Part shown: positions 18,683-28,831 of the stretch, piece after piece
Numbering within the stretch: position 1 is the stretch's first letter
How the letters are laid out: each line of letters begins with the position of its first letter
From: Gallionella sp.
Lineage (GTDB): Bacteria; Pseudomonadota; Gammaproteobacteria; Burkholderiales; Gallionellaceae
Direction of reading: 5' to 3'
NCBI GenBank assembly: GCA_030682375.1
Contig: JAUXOL010000011.1
Coordinates: forward strand, 1 to 64,000
Length of the DNA: 64,000 bases
The notes under the pieces: generated by a model
Database searches by the model: none
Told to the model about the DNA's origin: nothing
The model's input: the letters and a program-made list of their open reading frames with translations, nothing else
Position numbers and translations under genes: made by a program

Positions 18683-19705
18683 TCAGGATTGGGCGTTGCT
18701 GATTTTGACCAGCTGCGCCAACTTGTCCTTCGCCGCGCCGCTGGCGACGATCTCGGCGGCCTTGCCGACGCCGTTCTCCAGCGTATCGGCCAGACCTGCC
18801 AGATAGATCGTCGCACCCGCGTTCAGCAGCACGATGTCCAGTGCCGGGCCGGGCTGATTGTCGAGCACGTCGAGGATCATGTCGCGCGAGGCCTGTACGC
18901 TGGTCGCATTGATGTCTTCCAGCGTCGCGGTGCTCAAGCCGAACTGCTCCGGATGGATGGTGTACTCGTGCACCTCGCCGTCCTTGAGTTCGGCGACCTG
19001 CGTGTTGCCGGTGATGGTGATCTCGTCCAGCCCATCCTCGCCGTGCACCACCATCACGCGCTTGCTGCCTAGGCGCTGCAGCACCCGCGCCTGGATGCCG
19101 ACCAGGTCCGGATGGAACACACCCATCAATTGCTGCTTCGCGCCCGCCGGATTGGTCAGCGGACCGAGGATGTTGAACAGCGTGCGTATGCCGAGCTCCT
19201 TGCGCACCGGTGCGGCATGCTTCATCGCGCTGTGATAGTTCGGCGCGAACATGAAGCCGAAACCGACTTCGGCTATGCAGCGCACGGTCTGTTCCGGCGT
19301 CAGGTTGATGTTCACACCCAAGGCCTCCAGCACGTCCGCGCTGCCGGATTGCGACGACACCGAACGCCCGCCGTGCTTGGCGATCTTCGCGCCCGCCGCC
19401 GCCGCGACAAAGGCCGATGCGGTGGAGATATTGAAGGTATGCGCACCATCGCCGCCGGTGCCGCAGGTATCCACCAGCCTGTCGTCGTCGGCCATGTCGA
19501 CCTTGGTCGAGAGTTCGCGCATCACGGTCGCCGCACCGGCGATCTCGCCTATGGTCTCCTTCTTCACGCGCAATCCCGTGATGATTGCCGCGATCATCAC
19601 CGGCGTGACTTCTCCGCCCATGATCTGGCGCATCAGCGACACCATCTCGTCGTGGAAAATCTCGCGGTGTTCGATGATGCGCTTCAGCGCGTCTTGAGGT
19701 TTCAT
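18683..19705 (-). CDS. trpD: Anthranilate phosphoribosyltransferase
   Basis: TrpD joins anthranilate and PRPP to phosphoribosyl-anthranilate. The 340 residues show [17 protein letters not shown] near 80, [22 protein letters not shown] near 107, [36 protein letters not shown] and [11 protein letters not shown], all hallmarks of the family. It overlaps trpG by 4 bp. trpC, which usually follows trpD in betaproteobacteria, is not present; relA follows instead. Confidence 0.97.
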   Translation of the reverse strand: MKPQDALKRIIEHREIFHDEMVSLMRQIMGGEVTPVMIAAIITGLRVKKETIGEIAGAATVMRELSTKVDMADDDRLVDTCGTGGDGAHTFNISTASAFVAAAAGAKIAKHGGRSVSSQSGSADVLEALGVNINLTPEQTVRCIAEVGFGFMFAPNYHSAMKHAAPVRKELGIRTLFNILGPLTNPAGAKQQLMGVFHPDLVGIQARVLQRLGSKRVMVVHGEDGLDEITITGNTQVAELKDGEVHEYTIHPEQFGLSTATLEDINATSVQASRDMILDVLDNQPGPALDIVLLNAGATIYLAGLADTLENGVGKAAEIVASGAAKDKLAQLVKISNAQS

Positions 19706-20271
19706 GGCTTGCCCTCCAGGAAGTTCTTCAGCATGTCGTGCCCATGCTCGGTCAATATTGATTCGGGATGGAACTGCACGCCGTGCACCGCCAGCGTCTT
19801 GTGGCGCACGCCCATGATCTCGCCGTCATCGGTCCACGCGGTGACCTCCAGGCACTCGGGCATGGTCTCGCGCTCGATCACCAGCGAGTGATAGCGCGTC
19901 GCGGTGAACGGGTTCGGCAGGCCGGTGAACACGCTGTTGCTGTTGTGGTGTATCAGCGAGGTCTTGCCGTGCATCAGCGTCTTCGCGTGAATGATCTTGC
20001 CGCCGAAGGCCGATCCTATGCTCTGGTGACCCAGGCACACGCCCAGCAGCGGCACCTTGCCGGCGAAGTGCTTGATCGCGGCGACCGACACGCCCGCCTC
20101 GGTCGGCGTGCAGGGGCCGGGCGAGACGACGATGTGCTGCGGGTTCAGTTTTTCGATCTGCTCCACCGTGATCTCGTCGTTGCGGTGCACCACCACGTCT
20201 GCGCCGAGTTCGGCGAAATACTGCACCAGGTTGTAGGTGAAGGAGTCGTAATTGTCGATCATCAAAAGCAT
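19702..20271 (-). CDS. trpG: Anthranilate synthase component II (glutamine amidotransferase)
   Basis: TrpG supplies ammonia from glutamine to TrpE. The 189-residue class I amidotransferase begins [19 protein letters not shown], has the nucleophile in [15 protein letters not shown] (Cys about 79) and the His/Glu pair in [11 protein letters not shown]. It may also serve as PabA, which is common when only one copy exists. It follows the FAD oxidoreductase gene by 14 bp. Confidence 0.96.
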   Translation of the reverse strand: MLLMIDNYDSFTYNLVQYFAELGADVVVHRNDEITVEQIEKLNPQHIVVSPGPCTPTEAGVSVAAIKHFAGKVPLLGVCLGHQSIGSAFGGKIIHAKTLMHGKTSLIHHNSNSVFTGLPNPFTATRYHSLVIERETMPECLEVTAWTDDGEIMGVRHKTLAVHGVQFHPESILTEHGHDMLKNFLEGKP

Positions 20272-20285
20272 GTTTTGCTCCAGTC

Positions 20286-21914
20286 TCAGTTCTTCGTCTG
20301 CATCATACTCAACGCCACCGCCTCGGCAACCTTGATGCCGTCCACCGCGGCGGACAGGATGCCGCCCGCATAACCCGCGCCCTCACCGGTCGGATACAGG
20401 CCGCGCGTGTTGAGGCTCTGCAAATTTTCGTCGTCACGCTTGATGCGCACCGGCGACGAGGTGCGCGTCTCCACGCCGGTCAGAACCGCATCCTTCATGT
20501 CGAAGCCCTGTATCTGTTTCGCGAACGCGGGCAGCGCCTCGCGGATGGCTTCGATCGCATAGTCGGGCAGCGCGGTGGACAGGTCGGTCAGGTGCACGCC
20601 CGGCGTATACGACGGTTGCACTTCGCCGAATACCGTCGAGGGCTTGCAGGCGAGGAAGTCGCCGACCAGTTGCCCCGGCGCCTGATAGGTGCCGCCGCCC
20701 AGTTCGAACGCGCGCGATTCCCAGCGGCGCTGGAATTCGACACCGGCCAGCGGGTCGCCGGGATAATCCTCCTCCGGCGAGATGTTCACGACGATGCCGC
20801 TGTTCGCGTTGCGCTCGTTGCGCGAATACTGGCTCATGCCGTTGGTGACCACGCGCCCCGGCTCCGAGGTCGCGGCGACTACCGTGCCGCCGGGGCACAT
20901 GCAGAAGCTGTACACCGCGCGTCCGTTGGCGGCATGATGCACCAGCTTGTAGTCCGCCGCGCCCAGCAGCGGGTTGCCCGCGTTGCTGCCGTAGCGCGCG
21001 CGATCGATCAGCGATTGCGGATGCTCGATGCGGAAGCCGATGGAGAACGGCTTGGCCTCCAGATACACGCCGCGCTTGTGCAGCATCTCGAAGGTGTCGC
21101 GCGCGCTGTGGCCTATCGCCAGCACCAGATGGTTGGTCGCGATGCGTTCGCCGCTGCTTAGCACCACGCCGCGAATCTGTTTGATGCCATCGGGCCCGTC
21201 TTCGACCTCGATGTCGTCCACGCGACTCTGAAAGCGTATCTCGCCGCCCAGCGCGATGATGTTCTCGCGCATCTTCTCGACCATGCCGACCAGGCGGAAG
21301 GTGCCGATATGCGGATGGCTCTCGTACATGATCTCTTCCGGCGCACCCGCCTGGACGAACTCGGTCAGCACCTTGCGCCCGAGATGGCGCGGATCCTTGA
21401 TCTGGCTGTACAGCTTGCCGTCGGAGAACGTGCCCGCGCCGCCCTCGCCGAACTGCACGTTGGATTCCGGATCGAGCTTGCCCTGACGCCACAGGCCCCA
21501 GGTGTCCTTGGTGCGCTCGCGCACGGCCTTGCCGCGCTCGAGTATCAACGGCTTGAAACCCATCTGCGCGAGCAACAACCCGGCGAACAGTCCAGCCGGC
21601 CCCATGCCGATCACCACCGGGCGCTCGGCAAGAGGCTGCGTCGCTTGCGCGACGAAGTGATAGGAGGTATCGGGAGCGATCTTGACGTGAGGGTCTTTGC
21701 CGAAACGTGCGAGCACCGCGGCCTCGTCGCGCAATTCGACATCCAGCGTGTAGGCGAACAGGATATGGTTCTTCTTGCGCGCATCCACGCCGCGCTTGAA
21801 CACGATGCGGCCGAGCAGGTCTTCCGCGGGAATGCCCAGCCGCTTGAGGATAGCGGCTTCGATTTCGCCCTCGGGATGCTCGATGGGCAGTTTGATTTCG
21901 GTCAGGCGCAGCAT
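20286..21914 (-). CDS. Uncharacterised FAD-dependent dehydrogenase
   Basis: A 542-residue flavoprotein of the family often described as FAD-dependent dehydrogenase (COG2509 type). After a 100-residue N-terminal domain comes the dinucleotide-binding motif [30 protein letters not shown], then [50 protein letters not shown] and the terminal [23 protein letters not shown]. The substrate is unknown. It sits between trpE and trpG with gaps of 3 and 14 bp, so it is cotranscribed with tryptophan genes, which is not the usual arrangement. Confidence 0.9.
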   Translation of the reverse strand: MLRLTEIKLPIEHPEGEIEAAILKRLGIPAEDLLGRIVFKRGVDARKKNHILFAYTLDVELRDEAAVLARFGKDPHVKIAPDTSYHFVAQATQPLAERPVVIGMGPAGLFAGLLLAQMGFKPLILERGKAVRERTKDTWGLWRQGKLDPESNVQFGEGGAGTFSDGKLYSQIKDPRHLGRKVLTEFVQAGAPEEIMYESHPHIGTFRLVGMVEKMRENIIALGGEIRFQSRVDDIEVEDGPDGIKQIRGVVLSSGERIATNHLVLAIGHSARDTFEMLHKRGVYLEAKPFSIGFRIEHPQSLIDRARYGSNAGNPLLGAADYKLVHHAANGRAVYSFCMCPGGTVVAATSEPGRVVTNGMSQYSRNERNANSGIVVNISPEEDYPGDPLAGVEFQRRWESRAFELGGGTYQAPGQLVGDFLACKPSTVFGEVQPSYTPGVHLTDLSTALPDYAIEAIREALPAFAKQIQGFDMKDAVLTGVETRTSSPVRIKRDDENLQSLNTRGLYPTGEGAGYAGGILSAAVDGIKVAEAVALSMMQTKN

Positions 21915-21917
21915 GGC

Positions 21918-23405
21918 TTAACGATGAACTTCTGCGTCCAGCCCGTCGAGCACCATCTCCGCGGCGCGGAGCACGGCGCGTGCCTTGTTCTGCGTCTCCA
22001 TCCATTCGCTGTCCGGCACCGAGTCGGCGACGATGCCCGCGCCCGCCTGCACGTACAGCATGTTGTCCTTCACCACGGCGGTGCGCAGCGCGATGGCAAC
22101 ATCCATGTCGCCGTTGAAGCCGAGGTAGCCGACCGCGCCGGCGTAGATGCCGCGCTTGGACGGCTCCAGTTCGTCGATGATCTCCATCGCGCGCACCTTG
22201 GCCGCACCCGACACCGTGCCGGCAGGGAACGTGGCCTTGAGCACGTCCATCGCGTTCAGGCCCGGCTTCAGTTTCGCGTCGACGTTGGAGACGATGTGCA
22301 TCACATGCGAGTAGCGCTCGATCACCATCTTGTCGGTGAGCCTGACCGTGCCGTTCTTCGCGACTCGGCCGATGTCGTTGCGGCCGAGGTCGATCAGCAT
22401 CAGGTGTTCGGCCAGCTCCTTGGGATCGGCCAGCAGGTCTTTTTCAAATTCGACATCCTGCTGCGGCGTCTTGCCGCGCGGGCGCGTGCCGGCGATGGGG
22501 CGCACGGTGACGGTGTCGCCTTCCAGGCGCGCCAGTATCTCCGGCGACGAGCCGACGACGTGATGGTCGCCCATGTCGTAATAGAACATGTAGGGCGAAG
22601 GATTGATGCTGCGCAGCGCGCGGTACAGCGACAGCGGGTCGGCCGGGAACGGCTGCGACATGCGCTGCGCCAGCACCACCTGCATGATGTCGCCGTCGTA
22701 GATGTAGTGCTTGGCCTTCTCGACCGCGGCCTTGAACGCGGCCTCGCCGAATTCCGACTTGGCCTCGCCGCCGTGCATCGCCGGCGCGTGCGGGATATGC
22801 ACCGGCAGGCGCATCAGGCCGATCAGCTCGCGCAGCCGTTCGCGCGCCAGCGCATAGGCGTCGTCATGCGCGGGATCGGCGTAGACGATGAAGGTGAGCT
22901 TGCCGGACAGGTTGTCGATCACCGCGAGCTGCTCGGTGAGCATCAGCAGGATATCCGGCGTACCCAGCGTATCGGGCTTTTGAGTTTTCGCGAGGCGCGG
23001 TTCGATGTAACGCACGGTGTCGTAACCGAAGTAGCCCGCCAGTCCGCCGGTGAAGCGCGGCAGGTTAGGCAGCGGCGCCACCTTGAAGCGCGACTGGTAT
23101 TCGCTGATGTAGTCGAGCGGATTGTCCGCCTCATGCGTGGTCTCGGCGTCGCCGTGCGTCAGCGTGACCTGCTTGCCGCGCACCGTGATGCGCGTGTCGG
23201 CGGGCAGGCCGATGAAGGAATAGCGGCCGAATCGCTCGCCGCCCTGCACCGATTCCAGCAAATAAGAGAAAGGTTTGTTGGCAAGCTTGAGGTACAGCGA
23301 CAGCGGCGTGTCGAGATCGGCAAAGGTCTCGGCGACCAGCGGGATGCGGTTATAGCCTTGTTCGGCCAGCGCGTTGAATTCTTGCTCGGTAATCGGGGAC
23401 AACAT
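21918..23405 (-). CDS. trpE: Anthranilate synthase component I
   Basis: TrpE converts chorismate to anthranilate with ammonia from TrpG and is normally feedback-inhibited by tryptophan. The 495 residues include [18 protein letters not shown] near 50 (the LLES inhibitor-site motif), [22 protein letters not shown] sequence, [12 protein letters not shown] and [18 protein letters not shown] (as [18 protein letters not shown]) and [24 protein letters not shown] end. A strong GGAGG lies before the ATG. It heads trpE-FAD oxidoreductase-trpG-trpD-relA. Confidence 0.97.
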   Translation of the reverse strand: MLSPITEQEFNALAEQGYNRIPLVAETFADLDTPLSLYLKLANKPFSYLLESVQGGERFGRYSFIGLPADTRITVRGKQVTLTHGDAETTHEADNPLDYISEYQSRFKVAPLPNLPRFTGGLAGYFGYDTVRYIEPRLAKTQKPDTLGTPDILLMLTEQLAVIDNLSGKLTFIVYADPAHDDAYALARERLRELIGLMRLPVHIPHAPAMHGGEAKSEFGEAAFKAAVEKAKHYIYDGDIMQVVLAQRMSQPFPADPLSLYRALRSINPSPYMFYYDMGDHHVVGSSPEILARLEGDTVTVRPIAGTRPRGKTPQQDVEFEKDLLADPKELAEHLMLIDLGRNDIGRVAKNGTVRLTDKMVIERYSHVMHIVSNVDAKLKPGLNAMDVLKATFPAGTVSGAAKVRAMEIIDELEPSKRGIYAGAVGYLGFNGDMDVAIALRTAVVKDNMLYVQAGAGIVADSVPDSEWMETQNKARAVLRAAEMVLDGLDAEVHR

Positions 23406-23423
23406 GAAAAACCTCCGGTGTGG

Positions 23424-23506
23424 GTAGATCGGATGAGCGTAGCGTTATCCGACAATTTTGCGTCAGGTCTGTCGGATAACGCGATGAAATCGCTCATCCG
23501 ACCTAC
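23424..23506. repeat. REP-like palindromic element
   Basis: GTAGATCGGATGAGCG (from 23424) and CGCTCATCCGACCTAC (to 23506) are near-perfect inverted copies. Inner arms GCGTTATCCGACA and TGTCGGATAACGC are also complementary around a short loop near 23455-23470. Such GTAGGTCGGATGAGCG palindromes are dispersed intergenic repeats in many betaproteobacteria. It fills most of the 148-bp gap between gph and trpE. Confidence 0.8.
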
Positions 23507-23553
23507 AAAGGCTTCAGCACCATCGCCAACTAAGGAGGTTATTCAATTTCATG

Positions 23554-24249
23554 TCATGCAGATTTAATAAGTTGCAATACTGCGGTCAGGTCAGGAATGA
23601 CCGCATCCACGTTCAGCGTCTCGACCGGCTCGCCGTGGTTGTAGCCGTAGGGCACGCAGATGATCGGGCAGCCCGCGGCGCGCGCGGCCTGCGCATCGCT
23701 GAGCGAATCGCCTACCAGCAGCAGTTGCGCGATGGGCACGCCGAAAAACTTCGCGGCATGCAGCAGCGGCAACGGATGCGGTTTCTTCTCCGGCAGCGTG
23801 TCGCCCGCCAGCACGATCTCGAAATAAGGCGCAAGGCCGGAAGCCTTCAGGATGGGATCGGTGTAGCGCATCACCTTGTTGGTGATGCAGCCCAGCCGGA
23901 AGCCCGCGGCCTTCATCGCATCCAGCCCTTGCACCACGTTCGCGAACGGCTTGCTGTCGCAGGCCAGCTCGGTGTAGTGCTTTTCGAAGATAGGCAGCGC
24001 CTCGTCGAACAGCGCGGTATCCGGCTCGGCGTGCATGTCGCCGGTCAGCGCGCGCTTCACCAGCCAGTGGATGCCGTTGCCGATGTAGCTCATCAACAGA
24101 TCCTGCGACACCGGCGCACGGCCCATGTCGCGCAGCATGCGGTTGGCCGACTCGGCCAGTTCCGGCGCGGTATGCAGCAGCGTGCCATCGAGGTCGATGA
24201 CGATAGCCTGAACGTTCAGCGGCAGGGGGAAACGGGTTTGCAGTGTCAT
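23554..24249 (-). CDS. gph: Phosphoglycolate phosphatase
   Basis: A 231-residue HAD hydrolase. Motif I is VIDLDGTLLHTAPEL, motif II IT in LGCITNK, and motif III KPHPLPLLHAA with VGDSLSDAQAARAAG. It should remove phosphoglycolate formed by Rubisco oxygenation or DNA repair. The location in a run rpe-lipoprotein-gph upstream of trpE is a common betaproteobacterial order and fits a Calvin-cycle organism. Start codon is 3 bp from the upstream lipoprotein gene stop. Confidence 0.93.
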   Translation of the reverse strand: MTLQTRFPLPLNVQAIVIDLDGTLLHTAPELAESANRMLRDMGRAPVSQDLLMSYIGNGIHWLVKRALTGDMHAEPDTALFDEALPIFEKHYTELACDSKPFANVVQGLDAMKAAGFRLGCITNKVMRYTDPILKASGLAPYFEIVLAGDTLPEKKPHPLPLLHAAKFFGVPIAQLLLVGDSLSDAQAARAAGCPIICVPYGYNHGEPVETLNVDAVIPDLTAVLQLIKSA

Positions 24250-24251
24250 GT

Positions 24252-24632
24252 TCAGTGTGTTTCCGTCTTGGGAGGCTTTGCAGCGGTCTTTTCGCCCTTG
24301 GCAGGCGAGGGGGTAACTTCCGATGCGGCAACGGTTTCGGCCGCGACCGGCTCGCTCTGCGCGAGCTGCTCCGGCTTATGATCCTTGCCCATCGAAGGGT
24401 CGATCACGTTGTCCTCGATGTCCTTGTTGGCCTTCTTCCAGCCGGCAAGAACGGAGGTCGGACTGTGCCCTTCGTTTTCCTTCATGCAGTCTTCCGGCAC
24501 CTTGAGCGAGACGCGGCAGGCATAGCCTACCGCCTCCGCATCGTAGATCTTCCGGTCGGCTTCACCGGTGAGACGGTCGCAACCGGCCAGCCCGAAGGCC
24601 GCCAACAGCAACGCGTATGCACCGGCACGCAT
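24252..24632 (-). CDS. Small lipoprotein of unknown function
   Basis: A 126-residue product with a signal peptide ending in the lipobox LAGC (Cys about residue 18). Then follow a region with two Cys (YACRVSLKVPEDCMKEN) that could form a disulfide, and a Pro/Ala/Lys-rich tail (PSPAKGEKTAAKPPKTE). I chose the ATG at 24632, which has AAGG nearby and overlaps the rpe stop region; a TTG at 24638 would add two residues. It lies between rpe and gph and seems to be part of that operon. No function can be assigned. Confidence 0.75.
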   Translation of the reverse strand: MRAGAYALLLAAFGLAGCDRLTGEADRKIYDAEAVGYACRVSLKVPEDCMKENEGHSPTSVLAGWKKANKDIEDNVIDPSMGKDHKPEQLAQSEPVAAETVAASEVTPSPAKGEKTAAKPPKTETH

Positions 24633-24634
24633 GA

Positions 24635-25321
24635 TCAAACCTTGGCCTTGGCCAGCTCGGCGCGCAGTTCACCGATGATGGTGTCGTAGCGATTCTTGTC
24701 GTTGGCGTTGTACTTGCCGAACACTGCGGAACCGGCGACGAAAGTATCCACACCGGCTTCGGCCACTTCGCGGATATTCGCCGGGCCCACGCCGCCGTCG
24801 ATCTCCAACAGGCAGTTGTATCCGCCGTCGTCGATCATCTTGCGCACCTTGCGCGCCTTGTCCAGCACATGCGGGATGAACTTCTGGCCGCCGAAGCCGG
24901 GATTCACCGACATCAGCAACACCATGTCCAGCTTGGGCAGGGTGTATTCCAGGATGTCCAGCGGCGTGGATGGATTGAACACCAGACCGGCCTTGCAACC
25001 GTTTTCCTTGATCAGACCGATGGTGCGGTCGATATGCTCGGAAGCTTCCGGATGGAAAGTGATGAAGGTCGCGCCGGCCTTGGCGAAGTCGGGGATGATG
25101 CGATCCACCGGCTTGACCATCAGATGCACGTCGATCGGAGCAGTCACGCCATGCTTGCGCAGCGCTTCGCATACCAAGGGACCTATGGTCAGGTTAGGCA
25201 CGTAGTGATTGTCCATCACGTCGAAGTGCACGATGTCCGCGCCGGAAGCCAGGACGTTGTCGACTTCCTCGCCCAGCTTGGCGAAATTGGCAGAGAGGAT
25301 GCTAGGAGCGATCTGATACAT
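24635..25321 (-). CDS. rpe: Ribulose-phosphate 3-epimerase
   Basis: Rpe interconverts ribulose-5-phosphate and xylulose-5-phosphate in the pentose phosphate and Calvin pathways. The 228-residue TIM barrel begins [17 protein letters not shown], has [41 protein letters not shown] and [12 protein letters not shown], with the catalytic Asp residues in place. It heads the rpe-lipoprotein-gph run and overlaps the next gene's start region. Confidence 0.97.
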   Translation of the reverse strand: MYQIAPSILSANFAKLGEEVDNVLASGADIVHFDVMDNHYVPNLTIGPLVCEALRKHGVTAPIDVHLMVKPVDRIIPDFAKAGATFITFHPEASEHIDRTIGLIKENGCKAGLVFNPSTPLDILEYTLPKLDMVLLMSVNPGFGGQKFIPHVLDKARKVRKMIDDGGYNCLLEIDGGVGPANIREVAEAGVDTFVAGSAVFGKYNANDKNRYDTIIGELRAELAKAKV

Positions 25322-25405
25322 AGTGTATTCCTTACGGTTGGTTCGAATTCAAAAAAGGTATTCTAACCGAAACGGCAGTTCGGTTCAGATGCGAAATGGG
25401 TGACG

Positions 25406-25481
25406 TGGTGGAGGTGATCAGGATCGAACTGACGACCTTCTGATTGCGAACCAGACGCTCTCCCAACTGAGCTACACCCCC
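25406..25481 (-). tRNA. tRNA-Ala (anticodon CGC)
   Basis: A 76-nt cloverleaf with encoded CCA. The acceptor stem GGGGGTG pairs with CACCTCC and contains the G3-U70 wobble pair, the main identity element of tRNA-Ala. D stem GCTC/GAGC, anticodon loop TTCGCAA (anticodon CGC, reading GCG), T arm GTCAG-TTCGATC-CTGAT. It lies 26 bp beyond the end of the CbbY-like gene and 84 bp before the rpe start. Confidence 0.95.
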
Positions 25482-25507
25482 ACGGCAACGAAATCCTAAA
25501 CAGAAAT

Positions 25508-26221
25508 CTACGCTTTGGGAAGCGGCAGCCCTGCCTTGCGGTAGAAACCGGCCAGGTCGCCCAGATCATCGAACACGCCGGACGCGCCAGAAAAATCGTG
25601 ATGGCGCGTGTAATGGTTCAGCGTGACGTAGGTTCTAATGCCCGCCGCAAGACTGGAGCGCAGGCCGTTCTCGGAGTCTTCCAGCGCGATGCAGTCGGCG
25701 GCAGAAAGGCTCAGCTTGTCCAGCACCCAGAAATAGATATCCGGCGCGGGTTTTTTGTGCGGCACGATGTCGCCGCAGCCCAAGGCGGCGAAGTGCTTCT
25801 GCCAATCCTTGCCGAGGCCGACTTCGAGCAGCGTGGCCACATTCTCCGGCGTGGTGGTAGTCGCGATAGCCAAGGTGATACCCGCGGCATGCGCGTCCGA
25901 GATCAGTTGCTTGATGCCGGGGCGCAGCGGGATGCCGCCTTCGCGCAACATGGCGTTGTAATGGCCGGTCTTGACCATATGCAGATTCTTCACGAAACCG
26001 TCGTAGTCGGCGGGCTTGTCGAAATCCGGCAGACAGGTCTCGACGAAATACTTGATACGCTCCTTGCCTCCGGTCACTTTCAGCAGCTTGTCGTACAGTG
26101 CGACATCCCAGCTCCAGTCCAGGCCGTTTTCGGCAAATGCTTTATTAAAGGAAAGACGGTGACCGTCTTCGGTATCGGCCAGCGTGCCGTCGACGTCGAA
26201 TATGATGGCTTTGATAGTCAT
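25508..26221 (-). CDS. HAD-family phosphatase, CbbY-like
   Basis: A 237-residue HAD hydrolase with KAIIFDVDGTLADTEDGHRLSFNKAF, ATTTTPENV (motif II), and HKKPAPDIYFWVLDKLSL with EDSENGLRSSLAAG (motifs III-IV). The ADTE..GHR and KER spacing is characteristic of CbbY, the xylulose-1,5-bisphosphate phosphatase that protects Rubisco. The Rubisco genes are not in the window, so the substrate is inferred. It is transcribed alone, 24 bp downstream of ffh on the same strand. Confidence 0.88.
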   Translation of the reverse strand: MTIKAIIFDVDGTLADTEDGHRLSFNKAFAENGLDWSWDVALYDKLLKVTGGKERIKYFVETCLPDFDKPADYDGFVKNLHMVKTGHYNAMLREGGIPLRPGIKQLISDAHAAGITLAIATTTTPENVATLLEVGLGKDWQKHFAALGCGDIVPHKKPAPDIYFWVLDKLSLSAADCIALEDSENGLRSSLAAGIRTYVTLNHYTRHHDFSGASGVFDDLGDLAGFYRKAGLPLPKA

Positions 26222-26245
26222 GATATGGCTCTTGTAATGTAAAGG

Positions 26246-27598
26246 TTAACGGAGTCCGGGCAGCTTGCCGGCCATGCCGCGCATCATCTTGGCCATGCCG
26301 CCGCCCTTGCTGAACATCTTCATCATCTTCTGCGTCTGCTCGAACTGGTTGAGCAACTGGTTGACATGCATCACCTGCACGCCCGCGCCCATCGCGATGC
26401 GGCGCTTGCGCGAGGCCTTGATGAGTTCGGGCTTGGTGCGCTCCAGCGGGGTCATCGAGTTGATGATACCCTCGATGCGATTGATCTGCTTGTCGTCCAC
26501 CTTGGCACCGGATGCGGCTTGGCTGAGCTGCGCCGGGAGCTTGTCCATCAGCGCGGACATGCCGCCCATCTTGCGCATCTGCACGATCTGCATCTTGAAG
26601 TCGTTGAGGTCGAAACCCTTGCCGCTTTGCACCTTCTTCGCGAGCTTCTCGGCCTCGGCGATATCCACGCCGCGCTGTGCCTCTTCGAGCAGCGACAGCA
26701 CGTCGCCCATGCCCAGCACACGCGACGCCATACGTTCGGGATGGAAGGCTTCGAGGCCGTTGGGCTTCTCGCTGACGCCGACGAACTTGATCGGTTTGCC
26801 GGTGATCTGGCGCACCGACAGCGCCGCGCCGCCGCGCGCATCGCCGTCCAGCTTGGTCAGAATCACGCCGGTCAGCGGCAGCGCCTCGCCGAACGCCTTG
26901 GCAGTATTCACCGCATCCTGACCCGTCATCGCGTCGACCACGAACAACGTCTCGATCGGCTTCAGCGCCGCGTGCAATTGCTTGATTTCTTCCATCATCG
27001 CAGCATCGATTGCCAAGCGACCGGCAGTGTCGACGATCAGCACATCGTGGTAATGCCGCTTGGCGTAATCGTGCGCGGCCAGCGCGATGTCCTGCGGCTT
27101 CTGGCTGATGTCCGAGGCGAAGAAGTCGATCTCCAGTTGCTGCGCCAGCGTGCGCAGTTGCTCGATAGCAGCAGGGCGATACACGTCGCAGCTGACCAGC
27201 AACACCTTCTTCTTTTGCTGGTCGCGCAGCAGCTTCGCCAGCTTGCCGCTGGTAGTGGTCTTGCCGGCGCCCTGCAGGCCGGCCATCAGAATCACCGCGG
27301 GCGGGGTCGTCGCGAGGTTGAGCGCATCGTTGTGCTCACCCATCAGCTTGGTGAGTTCGCGGTGCACCACGCCGATCAGCGCCTGCCCCGGATTCAGGTT
27401 GCCGATGACTTCCTGACCGAGCGCGGCCTCTTTGACCTGGGCGATGAAATCCTTGACCACGGGCAGCGCAACGTCGGCTTCCAGCAACGCCATGCGCACT
27501 TCGCGCAGCGCGTCCTGGATGTTGCTCTCGGTGAGGCGGGCCTGACCGCGCAGGTTCTTGATGACGCCGGATAGGCGTTGCGTCAGATTGTCCAGCAT
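26246..27598 (-). CDS. ffh: Signal recognition particle protein Ffh
   Basis: Ffh binds 4.5S RNA and signal sequences and docks with FtsY at the membrane. The 450-residue protein has the N domain, the G domain (GLQGAGKTTTSGKLA near 106, DTAGRLAID, TKLDGDARGGAAL) and a Met-rich M domain from about 295 (QMRKMGGMSALMDKLP, RRKRIAMGAGV as SRKRRIAMGAG, MMKMFSKGGGMAKMMRGM). It is divergent from the CcsA-like gene, a common arrangement in proteobacteria. Confidence 0.98.
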   Translation of the reverse strand: MLDNLTQRLSGVIKNLRGQARLTESNIQDALREVRMALLEADVALPVVKDFIAQVKEAALGQEVIGNLNPGQALIGVVHRELTKLMGEHNDALNLATTPPAVILMAGLQGAGKTTTSGKLAKLLRDQQKKKVLLVSCDVYRPAAIEQLRTLAQQLEIDFFASDISQKPQDIALAAHDYAKRHYHDVLIVDTAGRLAIDAAMMEEIKQLHAALKPIETLFVVDAMTGQDAVNTAKAFGEALPLTGVILTKLDGDARGGAALSVRQITGKPIKFVGVSEKPNGLEAFHPERMASRVLGMGDVLSLLEEAQRGVDIAEAEKLAKKVQSGKGFDLNDFKMQIVQMRKMGGMSALMDKLPAQLSQAASGAKVDDKQINRIEGIINSMTPLERTKPELIKASRKRRIAMGAGVQVMHVNQLLNQFEQTQKMMKMFSKGGGMAKMMRGMAGKLPGLR

Positions 27599-27657
27599 GT
27601 GGGTATGTTATTACGTATGGTGTAGAATCCGCGAAGTCTAAAACATCCCGGCGAAAA

Positions 27658-28470
27658 ATGTCTAACGTTCTCCTTTCCTGGCTGGCTTTCACCGGTTACA
27701 GCGTGCTCGCGGTCTATTTCTGGCAGGCGCAGGTGCGCGGCAAGGGCGACGTACTGAGTCGCGGCGCGGCAGGGCATTGGGTACTGGCGCCGCTGGCACT
27801 GCAGGGCTATCTGCTGGCCCAGGATATGTTCGCCGGAGGCGGATTCAATCTCAGCATGGTCAATGCGCTGGCGCTGATCGTCTGGCTGACACTGCTGGTT
27901 TACTGGATCGCGCGCTTCTTCTACCCGGTCGGCTGCCTGCAGGCGCTGGTGCTGCCGCTGGCGGCAGTGGCGGTGCTGCTGCCCGAGATATTCCCGGCCG
28001 CACACCAGCTGGAGAACACCGGATTGCTGGCATTCAAGGCGCATATCGCCGCAGCGATGCTGGCCTACAGCCTGTTCACGATTGCGATGTTGCACGCGGT
28101 GCTGATCTCGATGGTGGAGAAGCGATTGCATCATGCGACGCTGCCGCGCGTGCTGCAGAACCTGCCGCCGCTGCTGACGATGGAGACGCTGCTGTTCCGC
28201 ATGATAGGCATAGGCTTCGTGCTGCTGACGCTGACGCTGGCGTCCGGCGTACTGTTCTCCGAAGCGATCTTCGGCCAAGCCTGGCAGTTCAATCATAAGG
28301 TGCTGTTCGGCTTCATCTCCTGGGGCGTGTTCGCCGTGCTGCTGTGGGGTCATCGCTTCTACGGCTGGCGCGGACGCACTGCGGTACGCTGGACGGTGAG
28401 CGGCTTCGTGCTGCTGCTGCTGGCCTATCTGGGCAGCAAATTCGTCATCGAGGTGCTACTGCAGCGCTAA
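27658..28470 (+). CDS. CcsA/YpjD-type cytochrome c assembly family membrane protein
   Basis: A 270-residue protein with about eight hydrophobic helices. The conserved [25 protein letters not shown] and the C-terminal [35 protein letters not shown] carry the His residues typical of the CcsA/HemX family, and [11 protein letters not shown] is its signature. Members next to ffh (YpjD/CorE type) are not proven cytochrome c assembly factors, so the role is uncertain. Confidence 0.85.
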   Translation: MSNVLLSWLAFTGYSVLAVYFWQAQVRGKGDVLSRGAAGHWVLAPLALQGYLLAQDMFAGGGFNLSMVNALALIVWLTLLVYWIARFFYPVGCLQALVLPLAAVAVLLPEIFPAAHQLENTGLLAFKAHIAAAMLAYSLFTIAMLHAVLISMVEKRLHHATLPRVLQNLPPLLTMETLLFRMIGIGFVLLTLTLASGVLFSEAIFGQAWQFNHKVLFGFISWGVFAVLLWGHRFYGWRGRTAVRWTVSGFVLLLLAYLGSKFVIEVLLQR

Positions 28471-28571
28471 ACCCCGGAAAACTCCTTGATTTTCTTGCGC
28501 TTGCCATAAGCTACGGAATTGTCGTAGAATTCGCGCCCTTTCGCTGGGCTAACAACTTTAATAGGTTTTAT

Positions 28572-28823
28572 ATGGTAATCATTCGTCTTTCCCGTGGCGG
28601 CTCCAAGAACCGTCCGTTCTACAACGTGGTGGTAGCCGATTCGCGCAATCGTCGCGATGGCCGCTTCATCGAGCGCGTCGGCTTCTACAACCCGGTTGCA
28701 CCTGAAGGCCAGGAAGCTATGCGTCTGCAGATGGAACGCGTTACTTTCTGGCAGAGCAAGGGCGCGCAACTGAGCGACGCCGTTGCCAAGCTGGTCAAGC
28801 GCGCCGGAGCCGCAGCAGCTTAA
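28572..28823 (+). CDS. rpsP: 30S ribosomal protein S16
   Basis: The 83-residue product begins [20 protein letters not shown], the usual S16 N-terminus, with [12 protein letters not shown] in the middle. It binds 16S rRNA early in 30S assembly. It opens the conserved rpsP-rimM-trmD-rplS operon; the promoter would lie in the 101 bp after the CcsA-like gene, where TTGTCG.. and TAGAAT-like elements can be seen around 28516-28535. Confidence 0.97.
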   Translation: MVIIRLSRGGSKNRPFYNVVVADSRNRRDGRFIERVGFYNPVAPEGQEAMRLQMERVTFWQSKGAQLSDAVAKLVKRAGAAAA

Positions 28824-28831
28824 TCCAGAGC

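Noticed and set aside
20434-22005. A 523-codon frame on the minus strand
   Set aside because: It is a second frame of the FAD dehydrogenase gene, with Arg-rich low-information sequence.
23406-23553. Tryptophan leader-peptide attenuator before trpE
   Set aside because: No short ORF with tandem Trp codons is present; the hairpin there is a REP-like repeat.
21309-23567. A 752-codon open frame on the plus strand
   Set aside because: It is antisense to trpE and the FAD dehydrogenase gene. Its protein is rich in Arg, His, Gln, Val and Leu with no domain, as expected for the reverse frame of high-GC genes.
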